Origin: HGM04593 sp045589695
Lineage (GTDB): Bacteria > Bacteroidota > Bacteroidia > Bacteroidales > Bacteroidaceae
Reading direction: 5' to 3'
Assembly: GCA_045589695.1 (NCBI GenBank)
Contig: JAZNPP010000002.1
Coordinates: forward strand, 1 to 31,621
DNA: 31,621 bases
The notes beneath the pieces were generated by a model. It made no database searches. It was not told the origin of the DNA and saw only the letters and a list, made by a program, of their open reading frames with translations. The position numbers were made by a program, and so were the translations under genes. Shown piece by piece: positions 16,185 to 22,383 of this stretch; position 1 is the first letter of the stretch, and every line of letters starts with the position of its first letter.

Positions 16185-16652
16185 ATGAGAAAGACATTTA
16201 TTATCGCCGCATGCTCGCTCATGCTCATCGCATGCGGCTGCAACAAGAAGAACGATGCCGAGAACAAACAATGCGCCGTACAACAGAGCCGCGAAACTGC
16301 AAAAGGCAGCACAAGGCTTACAGCCGAGGAATTCCGCAACAGGGTTGCCGACATAAACGAACCCGAATGGAAATTTCTTGGTGACAAGCCAGCCGTCATT
16401 GATTTTTATGCTGATTGGTGCGGCCCCTGCCGGATGATTGCCCCGACCGTCGAGAAGGTCGCGCAGAAATACGGTGACAAAATCGACGTCTACAAAGTAA
16501 ACATCGATGAGGCGCCTGAACTTGCACAGGCTTTCGGCATTTCGTCCATTCCGACAATAATATTTGCACCGGTGAAAGGCAAGCCGTCGAAAGAGGTAGG
16601 CATTATAACAATGGCGGGATTTGAGAAGAATATCGAGAAGATGTTGGAATAA
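16185..16652 (+). CDS. Thioredoxin-domain lipoprotein
   Basis: A 155-aa protein with a lipoprotein signal peptide (lipobox LIAC, Cys17), so it is probably membrane-anchored facing the periplasm. A classical thioredoxin fold spans about 45-155: AVIDFYADWCGPCRMIAP with the redox pair Cys79 and Cys82, and the cis-proline loop FGISSIPTII. Length and motif match small thioredoxins. Likely role: reducing periplasmic disulfides or passing electrons to partners such as TlpA-like proteins. It is monocistronic, divergent from the GEVED-like gene, and followed by the hairpin at 16746-16790. Cys10 and Cys19 flank the lipobox and have no assigned role. Confidence 0.92.
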   Translation: MRKTFIIAACSLMLIACGCNKKNDAENKQCAVQQSRETAKGSTRLTAEEFRNRVADINEPEWKFLGDKPAVIDFYADWCGPCRMIAPTVEKVAQKYGDKIDVYKVNIDEAPELAQAFGISSIPTIIFAPVKGKPSKEVGIITMAGFEKNIEKMLE

Positions 16653-16745
16653 CAAGTCGCAGACAACACCCCTCGCACCGTTCCCCGAAAACTAATGGGA
16701 CATGAGCGCAGTGCGGGCATAACAGCATCTTCCGATTCTTATCGA

Positions 16746-16790
16746 CACAAAAACGGTCTGAATGAAAAAATCATTCAGACCGTTTTTGTG
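16746..16790. terminator. Bidirectional terminator between thioredoxin lipoprotein gene and tRNA-Gln
   Basis: A perfect 20-bp inverted repeat (16746-16765 and 16771-16790) with a 5-nt A/T loop. The outer arms carry A5/T5 runs. It abuts the tRNA 3' end at 16791 with no spacer and can also stop transcription from the plus strand. Confidence 0.9.
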
Positions 16791-16861
16791 TTGGGCTACC
16801 CGGACTCGAACCAGGAAAGGCAGGACCAGAATCTGCAGTGTTACCATTACACCATAGCCCA
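16791..16861 (-). tRNA. tRNA-Gln (anticodon CUG)
   Basis: A 71-nt cloverleaf on the minus strand: acceptor TGGGCTA/TAGCCCA, D-stem GTGT/ACAC, anticodon loop TTCTGGT (anticodon CTG), T-arm CCTGG-TTCGAGT-CCGGG and discriminator A. The 3' CCA is not encoded, as is usual in Bacteroidales. The anticodon stem GCAGA/CCTGC has an A-C mismatch next to the loop, and the T-stem has one G-U pair. Identity as glutamine rests on the anticodon and on similarity to bacterial tRNA-Gln. Confidence 0.9.
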
Positions 16862-16877
16862 ATGCTCAAATGCGATG

Positions 16878-16885
16878 CAAAGGTA
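16878..16885 (-). promoter_or_regulatory. Promoter -7 box of tRNA-Gln
   Basis: TACCTTTG on the minus strand, a perfect TAnnTTTG match 16 bp before the mature tRNA 5' end. No clear -33 box. Confidence 0.6.
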
Positions 16886-16980
16886 CAACAATTTTTGGTA
16901 AAAAAAATGTTTTTGCCGTTTTTTTACTTAAAAAAATATTTTTTAGCTCCATTTATGCCTGTTGGCGTATAAAAAGAGGG

Positions 16981-16988
16981 TATATTTG
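16981..16988 (+). promoter_or_regulatory. Promoter -7 box of rsfS-ftsH-cdsA
   Basis: TATATTTG, a perfect TAnnTTTG match. A poor -33 candidate (TTGG at 16962-16965) is 15 nt upstream. The leader to the rsfS ATG is about 120 nt. The rest of 16886-17114 is AT-rich and shows nothing else I can identify. Confidence 0.5.
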
Positions 16989-17114
16989 TAACTGATACTG
17001 ACACCATGCCACTGCGGACAAGACATTTTGTCACATAAAGCATAATAAGACACAGCAAAACCGGGTGGCAGGGATTTTGCAACAACACAAGTAAAGCAAA
17101 CACACATTTTATAT

Positions 17115-17486
17115 ATGCAAGAGAAAAAGACTAACGCACAAGAGGTTATAGACCAGATTATCGAGGGTATACAGGACAAAAAAGGCAAGGAGATTGTTAT
17201 AGTGGATATGCTGAAGCTCGGCAACAGCATTTGCGACTACTTTGTAATATGTCAGGGAAACTCGCCTACACAGGTAAGCGCCATCACCGATTCTATCGAG
17301 GACACCGTAAGAATCAATTGCAGAAGAAAGCCTTACGCTGTAGACGGGCTTCGCAATGCGCAGTGGGTGGCGATGGATTACGGCGACATTCTCGTCCATA
17401 TATTCCTGCCCGATGTACGCAAATTCTACGACATTGAGCACCTATGGGCCGACGCGAAACTCACCACAATACCCGATTTAGACTAA
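17115..17486 (+). CDS. rsfS: Ribosome silencing factor RsfS
   Basis: A 123-aa cytoplasmic protein of the RsfS/Iojap (DUF143) family. It binds ribosomal protein L14 and blocks subunit joining when nutrients are short. Conserved blocks are visible: VIVDMLKLGNSICDYFVICQGNS (about 29-51), the DGLRNAQWVAMDYGDILVHIF region (about 77-97) and the C-terminal FYDIEHLWADA. Length is normal. It starts an operon with ftsH (5-bp gap) and cdsA, an arrangement common in Bacteroidota. Confidence 0.96.
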   Translation: MQEKKTNAQEVIDQIIEGIQDKKGKEIVIVDMLKLGNSICDYFVICQGNSPTQVSAITDSIEDTVRINCRRKPYAVDGLRNAQWVAMDYGDILVHIFLPDVRKFYDIEHLWADAKLTTIPDLD

Positions 17487-17491
17487 GATTT

Positions 17492-19480
17492 ATGGCAAAC
17501 AATATAAAAAGACCGAAATTCAACTTCACATGGTTCTACTTGACCGTTGGAGGCATTCTGCTCTTCTTCTACCTTTTTGGCGGAGGGGGAAGCGGAAACG
17601 TGGTTATGGAAAAAGAGTATTCGGAACTGACCGGTCTCATTTCCAAAGGATACATCGAGGAGATAACCGTATTCGACAACGATGAGGTCGAGGCGTTCCT
17701 GCACTTGGATTCCGCAAAGAGCGTCTTCGGCGACAAGCCCATTGAGAAGGGCGCGCGTCCTAAGATTATATCGACTATCGGCTCAAGGGACAACTTCGAG
17801 ACATTCATTTTCGAACAGAAAGCCAAAGGCAACTTTACCGGCAAACTGAAATATAAGAAAAGACCCGACTACCTGAACGGCTTCTTATGGAACATTCTGC
17901 CGATTGTAGTACTTGTCGGCGTGTGGATATTCATCATGCGCAGGATGAGCGGCGGTGGCGGAGCGCAGGGCGGCGTGTTCAATGTAGGCAAGTCGCAGGC
18001 TAAGTTGTTCGACAAGTCGAACCAGCCACGCATAACATTCAAAGACGTAGCAGGGCAAGAGGGCGCGAAACAGGAGGTCAAGGAGATTGTCGATTTCCTT
18101 AAAAACCCGCAGATATATACAGAGTTGGGCGGAAAGATTCCCAAAGGCGCTCTGCTTGTAGGCCCTCCGGGAACAGGAAAGACCTTGCTCGCGAAGGCTG
18201 TCGCGGGCGAAGCGAACGTTCCGTTCTTCTCTATGTCGGGTTCCGACTTTGTCGAAATGTTCGTAGGCGTAGGCGCATCGAGAGTACGTGACCTGTTCCG
18301 TCAGGCAAAGGAGAAGGCTCCATGCATCATATTCATCGACGAAATTGACGCGGTAGGACGCGCAAGAGGCAAAAACCCCTCTATGGGCGGAAACGACGAG
18401 CGAGAGAACACCCTTAACCAGCTGCTCACCGAAATGGACGGCTTCGGCACGAACAGCGGCATCATCGTGATTGCGGCAACCAACCGTGCCGACATCCTTG
18501 ACAAGGCGCTGCTACGTGCAGGACGCTTTGACAGACAGATACACGTGGACCTGCCCGACCTTAACGAGAGAAAAGAGGTGTTCGGAGTACACCTGCGTCC
18601 TCTTAAACTCGACGCCTCGGTCGATGTGGAGACTCTCGCGAGACAGACTCCGGGTTTTTCGGGCGCCGACATCGCCAATGTTTGCAACGAGGCTGCGCTG
18701 ATAGCCGCCCGCAACAAGAAGAAAGCCGTAGACAAGCAGGACTTCCTCGACGCCATTGACCGTATTATCGGCGGTTTGGAAAAGAAGACTAAGGTAATGA
18801 CTCAGAAAGAGAAGGAGACAATAGCCATTCATGAAGCGGGCCATGCCACAATTTCATGGTTCCTTGAGCATGCCAACCCGCTTATAAAGGTGACTATCGT
18901 ACCGAGAGGCAGGGCTCTGGGCGCTGCATGGTACATGCCCGAAGAGCGACAGATAACCACAAAGGAGCAGATGCTCGACGAAATGTGCGCCACTCTTGGC
19001 GGACGCGCAGCGGAGGAGACATTCATAGGCCATATTTCGACAGGCGCCATGAACGACCTCGAACGTGTCACCAAGCAGGCGTACGGCATGATAGCGTACG
19101 CAGGCATGAGCGACAAACTGTCCAACCTGTGCTACTATAACAACAACGACAGCATGTTCACACGCCCCTACAGCGAAAAGACAGCCGAAGCTATCGACAA
19201 CGAAGCGCATGCGATGATTACAGAGCAGTATGAGCGCGCGAAGGAGCTGCTGAAGCAACACAAGGAGGGACATGCCGAACTGGCTAAGATACTTCTTGAG
19301 CGCGAGGTGATATTCGCCGAGGACGTAGAGAAGATATTCGGCAAGCGTCCGTGGGCGTCACGCAGCGAAGAGCTGTTCGGAGATAGCAATGCTCAAAAGG
19401 AAGCAGCCCCGGCGGACGAGGAGCGGCCAACCGAAGAGAATACGCCCGAAAATGACGGCACGACTGAAAACAAGGATTGA
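17492..19480 (+). CDS. ftsH: ATP-dependent zinc metalloprotease FtsH
   Basis: A 662-aa membrane-anchored AAA+ protease that degrades misfolded membrane proteins and regulators. Two membrane segments (about 10-30 and 130-152) flank a periplasmic domain. The AAA domain has Walker A GPPGTGKT (224-231), Walker B IIFIDE (Asp283, Glu284) and the second-region-of-homology arginines. The peptidase zinc motif HEAGH is at 447-451. The C-terminus is acidic and low-complexity. The frame is open from 17444, but that start would overlap rsfS. The ATG at 17492 begins directly at the conserved N-terminus, 5 bp after the rsfS stop. Confidence 0.97.
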   Translation: MANNIKRPKFNFTWFYLTVGGILLFFYLFGGGGSGNVVMEKEYSELTGLISKGYIEEITVFDNDEVEAFLHLDSAKSVFGDKPIEKGARPKIISTIGSRDNFETFIFEQKAKGNFTGKLKYKKRPDYLNGFLWNILPIVVLVGVWIFIMRRMSGGGGAQGGVFNVGKSQAKLFDKSNQPRITFKDVAGQEGAKQEVKEIVDFLKNPQIYTELGGKIPKGALLVGPPGTGKTLLAKAVAGEANVPFFSMSGSDFVEMFVGVGASRVRDLFRQAKEKAPCIIFIDEIDAVGRARGKNPSMGGNDERENTLNQLLTEMDGFGTNSGIIVIAATNRADILDKALLRAGRFDRQIHVDLPDLNERKEVFGVHLRPLKLDASVDVETLARQTPGFSGADIANVCNEAALIAARNKKKAVDKQDFLDAIDRIIGGLEKKTKVMTQKEKETIAIHEAGHATISWFLEHANPLIKVTIVPRGRALGAAWYMPEERQITTKEQMLDEMCATLGGRAAEETFIGHISTGAMNDLERVTKQAYGMIAYAGMSDKLSNLCYYNNNDSMFTRPYSEKTAEAIDNEAHAMITEQYERAKELLKQHKEGHAELAKILLEREVIFAEDVEKIFGKRPWASRSEELFGDSNAQKEAAPADEERPTEENTPENDGTTENKD

Positions 19481-19513
19481 CAAGCGGCAAACGCATATTC
19501 GAAAAACGACAAT

Positions 19514-20350
19514 ATGAAAAATCTCATCGTACGCACACTGACAGGCGCGCTGTTTGCAGTGACACTGATCGCCTCTATCCTGTACGGAAAGGCAACATTC
19601 GGAGCATTGTTCACATTAGTGACAATACTATCGGTAAACGAGTTCAGCAACCTTGTAAAGGCATACAAAAAAACCACATTCCCCACATGGCTCGCCGCCG
19701 TTGCGGGCGGATACCTTTACATTGCGACATTCATGGCGTTCCACGGCAACAACGCAGCACCGATGACACTTTACGCTCCGTACATAGCCATTGTCGCATA
19801 TGTTTTCATACGCCAGCTTTTCGACACCGAAGGCAAAGCGCTCGACAATTACGCATATTTCACAATGAGCCAGATATATGCGGCATTGCCGTTCGCTCTG
19901 CTCAACATACTCGCCACGGCGGGAGCAAATGCCGGCAGCACCTACTTCTACCTGTTGCCTATCTCTATTTTCGCCCTTGTGTGGTGCAACGACACGGGAG
20001 CTTTCTTCGTAGGATGTTCAATAGGAAAGCACAAGATGTTCGAGCGCGTGTCACCCAAAAAGACATGGGAAGGCTTTGCCGGAGGCGCGATTGCGGCAAT
20101 AACGGCAGCCGTAGCGGCATCTCATTTCTTCACTATAATGAATGTTTGGGAATGGGCAGGCCTGGCAGCCGTAGTTGTCATCTCGGGAACGTTCGGCGAC
20201 CTGATAGAGTCGAGCATGAAACGTGAGATGCAGATAAAGGACTCGGGAAACATGCTGCCGGGACACGGCGGAATACTCGACCGCTTCGACAGCGCCATGC
20301 TCGCAACGCCATGTGCGCTGTTATACCTGAGCTTTATCGGCGTTCTTTAA
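19514..20350 (+). CDS. cdsA: Phosphatidate cytidylyltransferase CdsA
   Basis: A 278-aa multi-pass inner-membrane enzyme that makes CDP-diacylglycerol from phosphatidic acid and CTP, the entry point of phospholipid synthesis. Several hydrophobic helices span about 10-220. The family signature is near the C-terminus: GDLIESSMKREMQIKDSGNM, then PGHGGILDRFDS (residues about 231-263). It lies 33 bp after ftsH and is probably co-transcribed. Its last 30 bp overlap the 3' end of lpxB on the other strand. Confidence 0.96.
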   Translation: MKNLIVRTLTGALFAVTLIASILYGKATFGALFTLVTILSVNEFSNLVKAYKKTTFPTWLAAVAGGYLYIATFMAFHGNNAAPMTLYAPYIAIVAYVFIRQLFDTEGKALDNYAYFTMSQIYAALPFALLNILATAGANAGSTYFYLLPISIFALVWCNDTGAFFVGCSIGKHKMFERVSPKKTWEGFAGGAIAAITAAVAASHFFTIMNVWEWAGLAAVVVISGTFGDLIESSMKREMQIKDSGNMLPGHGGILDRFDSAMLATPCALLYLSFIGVL

Positions 20351-21475
20351 GAGAGACACCATTTTGCGCGCCGCACGCTCCGATGCGCCGGGCTCGCCTA
20401 AAATATCCGTCATGCGGCTATACTCCTTGAGCATAGCCGCTCTTTCTTCACCTTTTTCAGGGAGCAGCTTGCCGAGTTCGCTCTTGATGTTCCGCACCGT
20501 CATTTCGGCCGCCACAAGTTCTCTTACCACCTCTCTGCCGGCAATGAGATTCACCAAAGAGATATATTTCACTTTCAAGAAATTCTTCTTTAGCCAAGAA
20601 TAGAGCTTTCCCATCGGCAACGCATAACATACGACCTGCGGAACATTGAAGAGCGCCGTTTCAAGCGTTGCCGTACCCGAAGTCACCAATGCCGCATGCG
20701 AATTGCTCAACAGCTCATAGGTCTTTCCGTAAAGAATGGAAGCGCCTTCCTTGAGATAGGGCGCATAGAAATCTTTTTCAATGCCTGGAGCGCCGGCAAT
20801 AACAGGCTGATAATCGGGAAACTCCTTCATTGCCGACAGCATCATAGGCAAGTTCGACTCTATCTCTTGTTTGCGGCTGCCGGCGAGCAGAGCTACCACA
20901 GGCTTGTCGGGCAGGCCGTTGGCCGAAAGAAACGAAGCATACTCTACCCTGCCGCTTTGCAGGTAATCATGAACGGCATCGACGCAAGGGTTGCCTACAT
21001 AGTTTATCTTAAAGGAGTGCTTCTTCTCAAAAAAGTCTATTTCAAAAGGAAGTATAGAGAAGAGTTCATCGACATCTCTCTTGATGTTCTTTATGCGGTA
21101 CTCTTTCCATGCCCAGATTTTGGGAGAGATATAATAGTATACCGGAATACCGCTTTTCTTTTTTACATATTCCGCTATCGAAAGATTGAAACCGGGATAA
21201 TCGACAAGCACGAGAGCGTCGGGTTTCCATGCGAGAATATCCCTCTTGCACAGCTTCATATTGGCGAATATCGTTCTTAGATGCAGCAACACAGGCACGA
21301 AGCCCATGTAGGCTAAGTCACGGTAGTGCCTTACACGCTCGCCGCCGACAGATGACATGAGGTCACCGCCGAAAAAACGAAACCGGGCTTCAGGGTCCTC
21401 TGCCTTGATTGACTTCATAAGATTAGAGGCATGAAGGTCACCCGAAGCCTCTCCAACTATAAGATAGTATTTCAT
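20321..21475 (-). CDS. lpxB: Lipid-A-disaccharide synthase LpxB
   Basis: A 384-aa GT19 glycosyltransferase that joins UDP-2,3-diacylglucosamine and lipid X into the lipid A disaccharide at the inner membrane. Conserved blocks: GEASGDLHASNLMKSI (8-23), FFGGDLMSSVGGE, LVLVDYPGFNLSIAEYVKK (about 90-108), YYISPKIWAWKEYRIKNIK, VGNPCVDAV and the C-terminal TSGTATLETALFNVPQVVCY. Length is normal. It lies 35 bp after surE on the same strand, so the two form an operon. The 3' end overlaps cdsA by 30 bp and no hairpin terminator separates them. Confidence 0.97.
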   Translation of the reverse strand: MKYYLIVGEASGDLHASNLMKSIKAEDPEARFRFFGGDLMSSVGGERVRHYRDLAYMGFVPVLLHLRTIFANMKLCKRDILAWKPDALVLVDYPGFNLSIAEYVKKKSGIPVYYYISPKIWAWKEYRIKNIKRDVDELFSILPFEIDFFEKKHSFKINYVGNPCVDAVHDYLQSGRVEYASFLSANGLPDKPVVALLAGSRKQEIESNLPMMLSAMKEFPDYQPVIAGAPGIEKDFYAPYLKEGASILYGKTYELLSNSHAALVTSGTATLETALFNVPQVVCYALPMGKLYSWLKKNFLKVKYISLVNLIAGREVVRELVAAEMTVRNIKSELGKLLPEKGEERAAMLKEYSRMTDILGEPGASERAARKMVSLLKNADKAQV

Positions 21476-21510
21476 TATATCCTTTTATTTACGTTCTTAA
21501 GCCGGCACTG

Positions 21511-22272
21511 TCAGAATTCCCAACTTCGCATATCTTCGAGCAGTCTGTAATCCGTAAGGTCTATTGTCGTAGGCGTTATCGCCACGTACCCGTTGTCGAG
21601 AGCAACCCTGTCGGCACGTTCGTCGTTCTCGGCCGTAACGAACTCACCAGTAAGCCACCACCACTCGCCGCCGCGGGGATGATTATGAGCGCCCCACTCG
21701 TTTACCCAGCTGCCGCGCGCCTGACGGCACACCTTTACGCCCTTGTACTGAGGAATGTCAGGGAAGTTCACATTCAAGCAGCTGCCGACAGGCAAGCCGT
21801 GCTGAAGCACATTGCGCACCACTTTACGGATAACGTCGAATGTGGGCGTGAAGTCGGCATCCGCATCGTGAGAGCATAACGAAAACGCTATTGAAGGAAT
21901 GCCTTTCATGCAGCCCTCCAAAACCACTCCCATAGTGCCTGAATAGTGAGCGTTCACGGCCGAGTTGTCGCCATGATTTATTCCGCCGACTACGAGGTCG
22001 GGTTTGCGGGGCACGACGGCATGGCAGGCCAACTTTATGCAGTCACACGGAGTACCCGTACATGAGTATATTTCAAGCCCCGGCCCGGACTGCACTTTAG
22101 TCAATTTTACCGGTATCTCACTTGTTATGGAGCATCCTTTTCCGGAACGTCCTGTATGCGGGGCTACAGCTATCACATCGCCGAACTCCTTAAGGACACC
22201 CAGAAGCGAATTGATGCCCTTAGCGTGATAGCCATCGTCGTTTGAGACTAAAATCAATGGTCTTTCATTCAT
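21511..22272 (-). CDS. surE: 5'/3'-nucleotidase SurE
   Basis: A 253-aa cytoplasmic phosphatase that removes phosphate from nucleoside 5'- and 3'-monophosphates, linked to stationary-phase survival. The metal site begins at SNDDGYHAKGI (Asp12, Asp13). Further motifs are RSGKGCSIT, GGINHGDNS (metal-binding Asn), YSGTMGVVLEG and LNVNFPD. Length matches the family. First gene of surE-lpxB. The intergenic region to the divergent GH84 gene is 111 bp; TATCTTAG on the minus strand (22300-22293) is a one-off promoter box. Confidence 0.96.
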   Translation of the reverse strand: MNERPLILVSNDDGYHAKGINSLLGVLKEFGDVIAVAPHTGRSGKGCSITSEIPVKLTKVQSGPGLEIYSCTGTPCDCIKLACHAVVPRKPDLVVGGINHGDNSAVNAHYSGTMGVVLEGCMKGIPSIAFSLCSHDADADFTPTFDVIRKVVRNVLQHGLPVGSCLNVNFPDIPQYKGVKVCRQARGSWVNEWGAHNHPRGGEWWWLTGEFVTAENDERADRVALDNGYVAITPTTIDLTDYRLLEDMRSWEF

Positions 22273-22307
22273 AGCTTTGTCTTTTACAGGCGCTAAGATA
22301 GTAAAAA

Positions 22308-22339
22308 TTTGCCAATTCCGATTTCAATGTATATCTTCG
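22308..22339 (+). promoter_or_regulatory. Promoter of the GH84 gene
   Basis: TTTG (22308-22311) is followed after 20 nt by TATCTTCG (22332-22339), one base off TAnnTTTG. It would start transcription near 22345, after the upstream in-frame ATG at 22309, which supports the ATG at 22384 as the real start. Confidence 0.65.
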
Positions 22340-22383
22340 CCGAACAGACGATAACATTTTTTATAATATATAAGTCCATAACC

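Noticed and set aside
16653..16745. Small gene or attachment site between the thioredoxin gene and tRNA-Gln
   Set aside because: tRNA genes are common integration sites, but I see no duplicate of the tRNA 3' end and no integrase gene in the window. The stretch has no convincing reading frame.
17444..17491. Upstream ATG for ftsH overlapping rsfS
   Set aside because: The added 16 residues are the out-of-frame image of the rsfS C-terminus. The ATG at 17492 fits the family N-terminus and normal operon spacing.
22309..22383. Longer start for the GH84 protein at 22309
   Set aside because: The extra residues would bury the signal peptide, and the predicted transcription start (about 22345) lies downstream of that ATG.
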